Notes: generated by a model from the letters alone, not told the origin. A DNA stretch of 9,707 bases from Ignavibacteria bacterium (GCA_003233295.1 QILJ01000033.1:1-9707), one strand, 5' to 3'. Shown: positions 1 through 8,931, counted from the first letter of the stretch. Numbers and translations: made by a program.

Positions 1-32
1 CTTTTTTGCTTTTAAAAAATCTGAGGGAAAAT

Positions 33-251
33 ATGGAAAAGTATTCTACTTACATAATCTTCTCCGAGGTAAAAAACTTACACTATATCGGCAGCACATC
101 TAATCTTAATGACAGATTAAATAGTCACAACTCCAATATAATTGTTATTATTTCTTCAATACTATTTATTAGTGAAACAATTCAAAGTATAGCAATAGAA
201 TATGCTGTGAATATCCTGTTATCAAAATGGAAAAACTGGTCAGTTTTTTAG
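33..251 (+). CDS. Small GIY-YIG endonuclease-like protein, probably inactive
   Basis: This 72-residue protein starts like the short single-domain GIY-YIG proteins. KYSTYIIFSE (residues 3-12) stands for the GIY strand, HYIGSTSNL (17-25) carries the YIG motif, and DRL (27-29) supplies the conserved Arg28, followed by SHN. ATG 33 is chosen because GAGGG at 23-27 sits 5 nt upstream; an upstream TTG at 6 has no such site. The second half is odd. The usual basic, Pro/Trp-containing stretch is replaced by an Ile/Ser-rich hydrophobic run (35-48). If the terminal KWKN (65-68) is aligned with the family's usual KKWKN, the catalytic Glu position is occupied by Asn60. Family members normally run to about 80-95 residues. 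I infer a degenerate or non-catalytic copy. Small GIY-YIG genes of this kind are often stray additions to Bacteroidota-group genomes. The family call is reasonably safe; function is not. Confidence 0.5.
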   Translation: MEKYSTYIIFSEVKNLHYIGSTSNLNDRLNSHNSNIIVIISSILFISETIQSIAIEYAVNILLSKWKNWSVF

Positions 252-330
252 TACCTGCTATATTTTAAAAATAATAGCAATTATTTTTTTTATTTTGTAA
301 CCCAATCAAAAAAAACAGATTAGTCTAATA

Positions 331-1683
331 ATGAAAATAAAATCAAAAATTTTTATCCTACTTTTACTTAACGGATTCATTCAGGGAATGGTTTCCGGCA
401 CAAATTACGAAGAAGTAAATTACACTTATTACGGTGACCATGCTTATTCAGACTGGATACAAAAAGAAATAGATACACCAAATCCATTAAATATTCCTCC
501 TCGACCGGAAGACGCAATGACCGGTTCGGAATTTATGCAAAGTGTAATGAACTTAACTTTTGAAGAAAGAGAGGATAGAATATTTGAAGAAATATCAAAA
601 GGAAATATCCCAGATTTCTTACGAACACTAACCACAATAGAATCTAATTTTAGTGATGCTGACGGCGTTGTTCACAAAGTAAATTACGAGGTGATGCCCG
701 ATTATTTGGCAATAGGTTCTGATGAAGATTTTTGCAGAATTCCCATGGGTCCAATAACCGCACAAAAACTAGCAGATCTGTTTGGTGCAGCAATGCCTAC
801 AAGAAAACTTGTTGACAATATATACGTTAATTCCGAAATAAAACTTGCACCTGTAACTTACCCTTGGAGTGACGAAAGTGTTAAGGTATCAAAGTTTGTT
901 CAACACAATAGCGATATCGAAGATCAGCGCAGAGCTGCTAATGCAGTATTGGGGCAATTAGTGGGAGGCATAAAGAAAGATGTCGTTTTGAGCAACAGGA
1001 TCGTTGATCCTTCGAAACCAAATCATGTTGTAATTTATGGATGGCATCAATTGAATGGAGAGCCAATCCAACCGCTCTACAACGGACATTTAAATACTTA
1101 TGTTGATTACAGTCACGGTATAAGATTTATCAATAGTGAAATGCTCATTGATGATAGCTTGGCTATATATCAGAATATTTTAATGGATGACAGACTTTAT
1201 AAGATTTTGAGTGATGAAACTGGCACAATGGAACAACCAAGCTATCTGAAGATTCCAGGTATTCCGGATAAACCAAGATCATTTGGTGTTATCAATTCCG
1301 GTTCGAATAGTTTAAAAATTCTTTTAGAACCCGATTCAAATGTAATATCGTATAAAATATATTTGAGCAACAATGGAATTGATTTTAACGAACCAATTGA
1401 ATTGTCCGCCGAGAATTTAACGATTAGTGATCTGTCGGAAGATTCAATTTACTATTTAAAATTAAAAGCTATTAATCAAATAGGTGAATCAGGATATACT
1501 GAGGTATTAGCTGGGATTCCCTCTTCGAATGTGGCATTAAATCTACTAATCGTAAATGCCTTTGATAGAAGTACGGACGGAAATACGTATGATTTTATTC
1601 GTCAACATGGATCAGCATTTTATTACAACTCAGTTAATTTTAACTCAGCAACTAATGAAGCGATCATAAACGGACTTTTTTGA
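331..1683 (+). CDS. Secreted multidomain protein (xanthan-lyase/amidase-like), N-terminal part of a frameshifted gene
   Basis: This is the first 450 residues of a gene that is interrupted and continues in another frame to 2551. Residues 1-23 are a Lys-rich start plus a hydrophobic core, a signal peptide. Residues about 55-300 match a conserved Bacteroidota-group domain of unknown activity. Recognisable blocks are MTGSEFMQSV (63-72), GNIPDFLR (91-98), PDYLAIGSDEDF (123-134), QHNSD (191-195), KKDVVLSNR (215-223), IYGWHQ (235-240) and YVDYSHGIR (257-265). Residues about 309-397 form a fibronectin type III domain (SYKIYLSNNG, YYLKLKAIN). From about 403 (LLIVNAFDRSTDG) begins the Rossmann-like domain seen at the C-terminus of proteins labelled xanthan lyase or N-acetylmuramoyl-alanine amidase. 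It is cut at GLF by TGA 1681-1683. No Shine-Dalgarno is visible; the upstream region is A-rich, as is common in this phylum. The intact product would be exported and then secreted or anchored by T9SS. The substrate is unknown. Confidence 0.8.
   Translation: MKIKSKIFILLLLNGFIQGMVSGTNYEEVNYTYYGDHAYSDWIQKEIDTPNPLNIPPRPEDAMTGSEFMQSVMNLTFEEREDRIFEEISKGNIPDFLRTLTTIESNFSDADGVVHKVNYEVMPDYLAIGSDEDFCRIPMGPITAQKLADLFGAAMPTRKLVDNIYVNSEIKLAPVTYPWSDESVKVSKFVQHNSDIEDQRRAANAVLGQLVGGIKKDVVLSNRIVDPSKPNHVVIYGWHQLNGEPIQPLYNGHLNTYVDYSHGIRFINSEMLIDDSLAIYQNILMDDRLYKILSDETGTMEQPSYLKIPGIPDKPRSFGVINSGSNSLKILLEPDSNVISYKIYLSNNGIDFNEPIELSAENLTISDLSEDSIYYLKLKAINQIGESGYTEVLAGIPSSNVALNLLIVNAFDRSTDGNTYDFIRQHGSAFYYNSVNFNSATNEAIINGLF
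1676..1683 (+). other. Frameshift site in the secreted-protein gene (T6 run followed by TGA)
   Basis: The upstream frame reads GGA CTT TTT TGA and stops. Shifting forward by one base gives TTT GAT TAC ATC CTC, which continues straight into the ILGEESTADE motif of the same domain. The break lies in a run of six T (1676-1681). A simple one-base T gain would explain it. From memory of homologues, though, about eight residues between the NEAI-NG block and LGEES also seem to be missing, which favours a small deletion with a net frame change. Confidence 0.75.
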
Positions 1684-1756
1684 TTACATCCTCGGGGAAG
1701 AAAGCACTGCTGATGAATCATTTAGCAGCACAGAACAATCAATAGTTTCTAATTAT

Positions 1757-2551
1757 TTGATAAACGGTGGTAACTTACTTGTAACTGGTAGTGAAATAGC
1801 ATGGGACCTTGATCATAAAGGTACATCGAACGATAAATATTTTATACGAAATTTTTTAAAGATGCAATTTGCAGCTGATGCTCCGTATAACAGTTCCAGC
1901 ACATATTACGAAGTGGAATTAGTGGAAAACGATTATATTCATAATCCTACTTCCTTTTTCTTTGATAATGGTTCACATGGCACTTACAATGTAAAATGGA
2001 CAGATGTTATTTTGGAATCTCAAGGCAGTACGGGCTTTATTAAATATGCTGCGTTGGATACACAAAATGGTTATGCGGGTTTATTGTTTGAAGGCATCTT
2101 CCCCGGTGGAGATGAACCTGGTAAAATAGTTACGCTCGGGTTTCCTTTTGAAACAATATATCCTGAAAACACTCGAAATATTTTTGCATCTGAAGTATTG
2201 GAATTCTTTGATTCTCCGAACAGTGTATCTCAAACAACAGTGGTTCAACCACCAGCTCATTATCATCTATCTCAAAATTACCCCAATCCGTTCAACCCGA
2301 CAACAAAGATCAACTATTCAATAGTAAAGCAAAGTCATGTAACTTTAATGGTATTTGATCTCCTTGGAAGAAAGGTAGCAACTCTTGTTAATAAGGTACA
2401 ACCTCAAGGATATTATGAAGTAACATTTGAAGCTTCATCAGTCAACTCACAACCATCAAGTGGTGTTTACTTTTATAGAATTCAAGTTGTTCCAATGGAT
2501 AGACAGACTGATAGTTTTGTGGATACAAAGAAAATGATGTTTTTGAAATAA
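1757..2551 (+). CDS. C-terminal part of the same secreted protein, with type IX secretion sorting domain
   Basis: This frame is open from before 1676, so the true coding continuation starts near 1682 (DYILGEESTADESFS), not at the TTG at 1757. That TTG is only the first possible start codon and is probably not used. The LGEESTADE block, followed by NGGNLLVTGSEIAWDLD (residues 3-19 here), is the second half of the xanthan-lyase/amidase-like domain begun in the upstream fragment. A beta-rich stretch follows to about residue 155. From 168 the tail HYHLSQNYPNPFNPTTKINY, then VFDLLGRKVATL (199-210) and SGVYFYRI (235-242), is a classic T9SS type A sorting domain. It directs transport across the outer membrane and is then cleaved. 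Without frame restoration this part would not be attached to a signal peptide, so the sorting tail would be useless. As one gene (331-2551) it would encode roughly 735-740 residues. Confidence 0.75.
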   Translation: MINGGNLLVTGSEIAWDLDHKGTSNDKYFIRNFLKMQFAADAPYNSSSTYYEVELVENDYIHNPTSFFFDNGSHGTYNVKWTDVILESQGSTGFIKYAALDTQNGYAGLLFEGIFPGGDEPGKIVTLGFPFETIYPENTRNIFASEVLEFFDSPNSVSQTTVVQPPAHYHLSQNYPNPFNPTTKINYSIVKQSHVTLMVFDLLGRKVATLVNKVQPQGYYEVTFEASSVNSQPSSGVYFYRIQVVPMDRQTDSFVDTKKMMFLK

Positions 2552-2718
2552 AAGAAATGCTAATAATACTCCTTTCTTTATAGAGTAAAAGTACTAGTAA
2601 AAAACATTCAAAATAGATTTAGTGACTGCACAACTTAATCAAAAAGATTATTACAACAATTTAAAAAGATTTACTCACCAACAATCATCAATCCAAATGC
2701 ATGTATATTCAATTTTTC

Positions 2719-3426
2719 CTAGATAACAATCATATAAACCCCCGAAGCCAATGCTGTCCCAATGATTGGACCAACAATTGGGATCCAAGAATATCTCCAG
2801 TCACTATTACGCTTCCGTGGAATAGGAAGTAGTGCATGCATTATTCTCGGACCAAGATCTCTAGCCGGGTTAATTGCATATCCGGTAGTTCCTCCGAGCG
2901 AAAGACCAATGGAAAAAACAAGTAAAGCAACAGGGAGTGCATCCAACGAACCAATTCCAACTTCAGGCGCAGCAATAAACAGGACACCAAAAACCAAAAC
3001 AAAGGTTCCAATGATCTCTGATAAAAGATTATTAACCGTTGATCGAATTTCCGGAGCAGTACAAAAGCAAGCCATTTTCAGATCTTCATTTTCTGTAATA
3101 GCAAAATGATCTTTGTAATGAATCCAGACAATAGTTGCGCCTAAAGCAGCGCCAATTAACTGTCCTAAAATATAAACCGGTACATCAGCCCATGGGAATT
3201 TACCTACTAATGCCAACCCAATAGTTACGGCTGGATTGATATGCGCTCCGCTGATTGATCCCATAGCAAAGACTGCTACGAAAACAGCCATTGCCCATCC
3301 GAAAGTTATCACTATCCATCCGCCAGAATTTCCCTTAGTGTTTTTCAAAACTACGTTTGCAACAACACCATTACCAAGAATAATTAAAAGCATAGTTCCA
3401 ATAATTTCACCAGCAAAAGGGACCAT
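2719..3426 (-). CDS. glpF: Glycerol uptake facilitator (MIP/aquaglyceroporin family)
   Basis: This is an inner-membrane channel for passive glycerol entry. The 235-residue length is typical of the family, and there are six hydrophobic membrane segments. The two half-helix pore loops are clear. SGAHINPAVT (59-68) has the first NPA at 64-66. TGYAINPARDLGPR (181-194) has the second NPA at 186-188, followed by Arg189 of the selectivity filter and Asp190. The Asp after NPAR is the mark of glycerol channels as opposed to water-only aquaporins. A Gly-rich hydrophobic stretch, SEIIGTFVLVFGVLF, opens the second half. The start is supported by GGAG at 3432-3435 (plus coordinates), 5 nt before ATG. It lies 38 bp downstream of glpK on the same strand and is almost certainly co-transcribed with it. 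Glycerol entering through this pore would be trapped by GlpK phosphorylation. It converges with the + strand secreted-protein gene across a 167-bp gap that holds no convincing terminator. Confidence 0.95.
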   Translation of the reverse strand: MVPFAGEIIGTMLLIILGNGVVANVVLKNTKGNSGGWIVITFGWAMAVFVAVFAMGSISGAHINPAVTIGLALVGKFPWADVPVYILGQLIGAALGATIVWIHYKDHFAITENEDLKMACFCTAPEIRSTVNNLLSEIIGTFVLVFGVLFIAAPEVGIGSLDALPVALLVFSIGLSLGGTTGYAINPARDLGPRIMHALLPIPRKRNSDWRYSWIPIVGPIIGTALASGVYMIVI

Positions 3427-3464
3427 CTTTTCTCCAGTTTATTTTATAATTGATTTGTTCTTTT

Positions 3465-4973
<1,509 letters not shown>

Positions 4974-5048
4974 TTACAAAATGATCTTGAAAACTTACTT
5001 TGATTCTATTACAAAAAGAAATGTGTTAAAATATATAATTATAATTTG

Positions 5049-5079
5049 ATATTATCTTAACTAATTGGTAAGATAATAT
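5049..5079 (-). terminator. Perfect 11-bp AT-rich hairpin between the SGNH gene and glpK
   Basis: ATATTATCTTA (5049-5059) and TAAGATAATAT (5069-5079) are exact reverse complements around a 9-base loop. On the - strand the hairpin begins 1 nt after the TAA of the SGNH esterase gene and lies about 94 bp upstream of the glpK start. The position fits a transcription end for the long carbohydrate operon. The stem has only two G-C pairs, and no clean U-tract follows on the - strand (it reads CAAATTATAATT). It may instead be a dyad operator for glpKF or an mRNA 3'-end stabiliser. Confidence 0.45.
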
Positions 5080-5080
5080 T

Positions 5081-5758
5081 TTACTTTACATACTTGCGAA
5101 TAAGCTCTACCCATTTTGAGTATCCTTTACCGTTTGGATGAAGACCGTCCAAGGTATATTCTTCTTTCATCTTATTTTTTGAGTCAGCGAAAGCAGAAAA
5201 GAGATCGATATATTTTACATCGTTCTTTTTAGCCATTATTTTGAGACTATTATTAATAGAAATAATGCTATCAGTTTTGTTTGTGTGATTTTTAAAATAT
5301 TCAAACTTATCGTTTACGGGTAAAATACTTTGGATATATATCTTTGTATTAGGGGTTTGACTCTTGATCGAATCTAAGATCTCTTGATATCTGTTCAGAA
5401 TATATGATTTTGATTTTCCCTTTGATAGATCATTCACCCCGATCATTAAGAATATTTTACTCGGTTGTGATTCGGTAACTTCTTTCAATCGGTAAAGAAT
5501 GCCATCGGTGACATCTCCGCTGATCCCCCTGTTTTTAACTCTTAGATCTTGGAATAACTCCGTCCACTGTCCGCTTGCGGTAATACTATTACCAACAAAA
5601 AGTATTTCATCTTTCGTATTAGGTAGTGCATCGTATATACTTTTCTTCGTGTAATAATGTCTTTTGAATTGCTGTTTACTGCTTCTACTTGTTTGAGCGA
5701 AAAAAGAAATATTGAATAAGAACATCATAACTAAAGCAATTGATAATATCTTTTTCAT
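5081..5758 (-). CDS. Exported SGNH/GDSL-family hydrolase (probable carbohydrate esterase)
   Basis: This 225-residue protein has an N-terminal signal peptide (MKKIL, hydrophobic core to about 20, AQ cleavage-like site at 21-22), so it acts in the periplasm or outside. The SGNH blocks are in order: block I FVGNSIT (54-60) with nucleophile Ser58, block II RGISGD with oxyanion Gly78, block III IGVND with Asn109, and block V DGLHPN with Asp204 and His207. Block I reads GNSIT where the classical motif is GDSxT. This substitution is known in some SGNH branches, and all four catalytic positions remain. The family includes acetylesterases and lysophospholipases. Placement 17 nt behind a NagA-type deacetylase, at the end of a uronate/pectin operon, suggests removal of acetyl groups from sugars; that is inference. 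It is the last gene of the operon before the hairpin at 5049-5079. Confidence 0.85.
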   Translation of the reverse strand: MKKILSIALVMMFLFNISFFAQTSRSSKQQFKRHYYTKKSIYDALPNTKDEILFVGNSITASGQWTELFQDLRVKNRGISGDVTDGILYRLKEVTESQPSKIFLMIGVNDLSKGKSKSYILNRYQEILDSIKSQTPNTKIYIQSILPVNDKFEYFKNHTNKTDSIISINNSLKIMAKKNDVKYIDLFSAFADSKNKMKEEYTLDGLHPNGKGYSKWVELIRKYVK

Positions 5759-5775
5759 TTTCCAACTCTTATTAT

Positions 5776-6708
5776 TTAATCAATTAGTCCTAAAGCTCTC
5801 TTGGGATTTATACTTGTTAATGTCTTAATTTTATCTTCAGTCATATTCAACTCTGAAGATAGGTTGCTCGCAGATTCTTTCATTGTTACAGCAGAACCGG
5901 CAAGGTTATTTCTTCCCGGATGTCTTACAATTTTATCTTCACCAACCTCAACTTCAATTACTCCAACTCTATACCTTCCTGGTGGTGCGCTTGCTGCTGC
6001 CATTGCATCTGTTACAACAACTGTTTTTTCATATCCAGTGCTCTTGAGATAATTTGATAAAGCAAAAAATGGTATATGATGACCATCGGCAATAAAACAT
6101 ATCCAAAGGTCATTGGATAGAGATAGTACACGCTCGATAATATTATCATGACGATCAATTACTTTCGGACATCCATTTCCAAGATGCGTGAACATCAATA
6201 AGCCTGCATCAATAGCTCCTTTTAATGTATCCAGCGAAGCATCAGAATGACCCGCCGAAACAATCACATTATTCTGATGCAGCATTTTTATAACAGAATA
6301 TCCATCATCAACTTCCGGCGCTAGAGTTACTAGTTTTATCAACCCATCCCCCATATCAAGAATTTTGGACATCACTTCAACATCAGCTTTCTGTATAAAT
6401 TTCTTAGGGTGCGCCCCTCTATAACCTTTAGTACTATTTAAGAAAGGTCCCTCGATGTGTAAACCGGTAATTACATTTTTTATCACCGAATCTTCTTCTC
6501 TGAATTGAAGAATATTTTTAATTCTCTTTTTCATCAAGTCCAGGTTATCAGTAATAAGCGTTGCCAGTATTCCTTCAACTTTATCTTCAACAAGTTTATC
6601 GCAAGCAAATCTTAAATTTTCAATAGCTAGATTTTCATCATTGAAATCAATTCCGGCATAACCGTTAACTTGTAGATCAAAGTATTTTTGTTCTTTAGTA
6701 TTATTCAT
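5776..6708 (-). CDS. nagA: Short N-acetylglucosamine-6-phosphate deacetylase-like enzyme (NagA family, variant)
   Basis: This is an amidohydrolase of the NagA family. Known members hydrolyse GlcNAc-6-phosphate to GlcN-6-phosphate and acetate in the cytoplasm. Residues here are numbered from a GTG three codons upstream, at 6714. Motifs are DLQVNGYAGIDFN (13-25), the position of the metal-site strand; GLHIEGPFL (84-92) with metal ligand Glu89; AGHSDA with His156; THLGNG with His177; ADGHH (209-213); VTDAMAAA with catalytic Asp236; and LAGSAVTM (271-278). Classical NagA has THLFNAM, so the LGNG form is a variant. The 310-312 residues compare with about 380 normally, because the N-terminal beta-sandwich part is absent. 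Start choice: ATG 6708 is preferred, as GAAGG at 6714-6718 lies 5 nt upstream. It overlaps the stop of the preceding oxidoreductase by 8 nt, which implies translational coupling. No nagB or sugar kinase is near, so the true substrate may differ. Confidence 0.85.
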   Translation of the reverse strand: MNNTKEQKYFDLQVNGYAGIDFNDENLAIENLRFACDKLVEDKVEGILATLITDNLDLMKKRIKNILQFREEDSVIKNVITGLHIEGPFLNSTKGYRGAHPKKFIQKADVEVMSKILDMGDGLIKLVTLAPEVDDGYSVIKMLHQNNVIVSAGHSDASLDTLKGAIDAGLLMFTHLGNGCPKVIDRHDNIIERVLSLSNDLWICFIADGHHIPFFALSNYLKSTGYEKTVVVTDAMAAASAPPGRYRVGVIEVEVGEDKIVRHPGRNNLAGSAVTMKESASNLSSELNMTEDKIKTLTSINPKRALGLID

Positions 6709-7722
6709 TATCACCTTCTAGTTTTAACACCTTTTCCCAAATTATTTTCTCTACTAAAATACTATTTTTAAGATTGTTATTTCTTCTTTTCAAAACAGCT
6801 TGATCGGGATACCTAATAGAACCGGGTCTCTCAGAAGAAACTCTTTTAAAGTTTTCTAAAGTCTCATTGATTAAATTTTGCTGGAAATCTTCATCTCCAA
6901 ATTTAGTGGGCTCAATGGCAATAAACACTTGCGAAACCCCATATTCATCTTAAGAATTTTTCCCAAGATCGTATGTGGTTTTTCCTCCGCTTAAAATTGC
7001 AGCAACAATATCTAAAACAATTGATAACCCTGACCCCTTCCAAAAGCCAATAGGCATATTCTTTCCGCCATTTCTTATCTCTGCTGCATCCTTTGTTAAA
7101 TTTCCCTCCTCATCGTAACCGCCGAACTCAGGAAGTTCTTTCCCTTGCCTAACATAACTTGCAATTGTTCCATATGAATATTGGCTCACAGCCATATCCA
7201 AAACCAGATGTCCCTTTTTCCTAGGAACTGCAATAACCAAAGGATTATTTCCAATTAAGTTTTCGCTGGAACCGTATGGCGGGATGATTGGAATTGTGTT
7301 TGTCCAAGCAATTAATATGAACCCATTATCAACTGCAATCCAACCATACGATCCGGCTCTAAGCCAATGATTTGTATTTTTTAACCAAACCGATACCATT
7401 TTTTGAAGCGATCTCCATTGCTTTGTTAGTGCAATAAAGAGCATTCAAAATTCCCACACCAAGCTTACAATCCAACTGACAAGTGATTTTCACTTACCAC
7501 TTCAGGTTCTGCAGTTACTGATACATAACCCCTCTCAATATATTCAATCAGTGACGGTAGTCTATTTATACCATGGCTATTTATTCCATCAAGTGTTGAG
7601 TTGGCAATAACCTCAGCCGCCTTTTGAGCTTTATCAGTTTCCAATCCATTATTAATAAGAACTTCATAAATTGTATTTATAAGTTCTTTGTACGATACTT
7701 TTATAAACATTGGATCTGTCAT
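6701..7722 (-). pseudogene. YiaK-like Ldh2-family NAD(P)H oxidoreductase (3-dehydro-L-gulonate 2-dehydrogenase type), broken
   Basis: Three pieces together cover a full malate/L-lactate dehydrogenase (Ldh2) family protein and follow E. coli YiaK (2,3-diketo-L-gulonate reductase) almost end to end. The start is ATG 7722 (MTDPMFIKV), 4 nt after the stop of the lyase gene. Piece one carries NSHGINR with the catalytic His and ends in a wrong frame (stop 7465-7467). A middle frame, about 7478-7384, encodes LNALYCTNKAMEIASKNG and GIGLV. A third frame holds NTNHWLRAGSYGW, GNNPLVIAVP, FGGYDEEGNLTKDA and MPIGFWKGSGLSIVLD. It is then stopped by TAA 6950-6952 inside the conserved NS-DEYGVSQVFIAIEP block; the same frame stays open to TAA 6701-6703 (RPGSIRY, IWEKVLKL). 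Lesions are therefore two frame changes (about 7476-7484 and 7377-7385) plus one in-frame stop. The intact enzyme would reduce a keto-sugar acid in the cytoplasm. It is unlikely to be functional as read. Confidence 0.85.
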
Positions 7723-7726
7723 GTCT

Positions 7727-8923
7727 TTAGTTCTGCATATTAATTTTAACCGTATAAACACAAGGTGTGCCGGTTCTGTCTGTCCCAAAAATTATCTTTG
7801 TCCCCTCCGGACTAAAATGAGGATGCGGATGAGACGGTTGACCGTTCCAGCTTGAATTGTGCCTAAAAAGTTTTTCCTCATTCAGAATTTTATCGCGGTC
7901 GAATGTCCACATAGTCAAGATCATTCCATTATTCTGATCAGCTACCCAATGACGATTATCTTTATAGATCTGAGAATGAGCCGGTCCGACTGGAACTTCA
8001 AACATAAAGTTATCACTGCCATCCGATAAACAAGAACCAAGATATTGCTTACCTTTTTTTATTCCAAATTTGTAGCGAGCAGAATATCCAATTCTCTTCC
8101 CATCATATGTCCAGAATTCATGTGTCCGATGAATTCCAAATTCTTGAGGAACTACAGGTCCACCATCAGTTCCATTAATATTCACCCACCAAATTCTTAT
8201 TGGTGTATTACCAACAATTCCATTGCTTTCCTTACGGTACCGGTGCTGCCAAGCATATGATATTATGTTTACATCTGTTGGATTGGCTTGAACATGACTG
8301 ATAATAAATCCATAATCAGGAGTGATCTGTTTAATGTTTCCATCTTTCAAATCGTATCTAAAGACTGCATACGGACCTGTACTGCAGTTTTCAGAAAAAC
8401 CCGGATTTTTGTTTGTGGCAAAAACCAGATATTTATTATCAGCAGTAATTGTGAATGATTCAATTTTCATTGAATCTTCTCGCATCACAATACGGTTTTC
8501 AAATGTTTCTGTGTTTAGCGAATGGATACAATTGTCAACTTCATACCAAATTGTTTTATACTTTCGGATATACCAAGTCTTTCCACTAATGTCTTTCGTT
8601 TCATTCGTCATCTGCGTCATTGTTCCATCAACAAGATTAAGAAGAAACAAATTTGTTGCACCGCTTCTGTTTGAATAGATGATCACATTATTATCATCGA
8701 TAAACGATTCAACGTTAAAATATAAAGGCCAACTTCTGTATTTATCACTTGTCCATTTTGTAATCTCGTTACCATATTCCTCATCAATCCAAGTTGTTTT
8801 TTCCGAGAACCAAACTTTTCCAACATAATCTTTATCTTCTTCGTAATTTTTATCTGAGGCAACCAAAATATTTTGTGTGAACACTACTACAATTATTGTT
8901 ACAGTTATATTTCCCCAATTCAT
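7727..8923 (-). CDS. ogl: Oligogalacturonate lyase, polysaccharide lyase family 22, with signal peptide
   Basis: The 398-residue protein resembles oligogalacturonate lyase (PL22), which splits short, mostly unsaturated galacturonides by beta-elimination to give 5-keto-4-deoxyuronate. The seven-bladed beta-propeller is suggested by repeated blades such as NVIIYSNRSGATNLFLLNL (79-97), KYLVFATN (164-171) and TKIIFGTDRTG (375-385). The key residues are visible: THEFW with His268, matching the proposed catalytic His; AHSQIY with His316; and SHPHPHF with His365 and His367, matching the Mn-binding histidines. The N-terminus (ITVTIIVVVFTQNILVAS, 6-23) is a hydrophobic export-signal-like segment, although it lacks Lys/Arg in front. 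Classical enterobacterial Ogl is cytoplasmic, so export would be a difference. It starts 8 nt after the GH105-type gene and ends 4 nt before the YiaK-like gene. It is intact although both neighbours are broken. Confidence 0.85.
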   Translation of the reverse strand: MNWGNITVTIIVVVFTQNILVASDKNYEEDKDYVGKVWFSEKTTWIDEEYGNEITKWTSDKYRSWPLYFNVESFIDDNNVIIYSNRSGATNLFLLNLVDGTMTQMTNETKDISGKTWYIRKYKTIWYEVDNCIHSLNTETFENRIVMREDSMKIESFTITADNKYLVFATNKNPGFSENCSTGPYAVFRYDLKDGNIKQITPDYGFIISHVQANPTDVNIISYAWQHRYRKESNGIVGNTPIRIWWVNINGTDGGPVVPQEFGIHRTHEFWTYDGKRIGYSARYKFGIKKGKQYLGSCLSDGSDNFMFEVPVGPAHSQIYKDNRHWVADQNNGMILTMWTFDRDKILNEEKLFRHNSSWNGQPSHPHPHFSPEGTKIIFGTDRTGTPCVYTVKINMQN

Positions 8924-8931
8924 TGTATTAT

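Noticed and set aside
252..330. Promoter of Bacteroidota type (TTTG / TAnnTTTG) before the secreted-protein gene
   Set aside because: TATTTTG at 291-297 is one base short of the consensus, and no properly spaced upstream TTTG was found. AT-rich sequence makes such near-matches common.
2551..2579. Weak inverted repeat AAAGAAA / TTTCTTT right after the secreted-protein stop
   Set aside because: Seven pairs with a single G-C and a 15-base loop in AT-rich DNA is expected by chance, and no T-tract follows, so it is not called a terminator.
2762..3109. Open frame on the + strand opposite glpF (and similar ones opposite nagA, ogl and the GH105-type gene)
   Set aside because: These are antisense shadows of well-supported genes, with low-complexity, unfamiliar translations and no ribosome binding sites.
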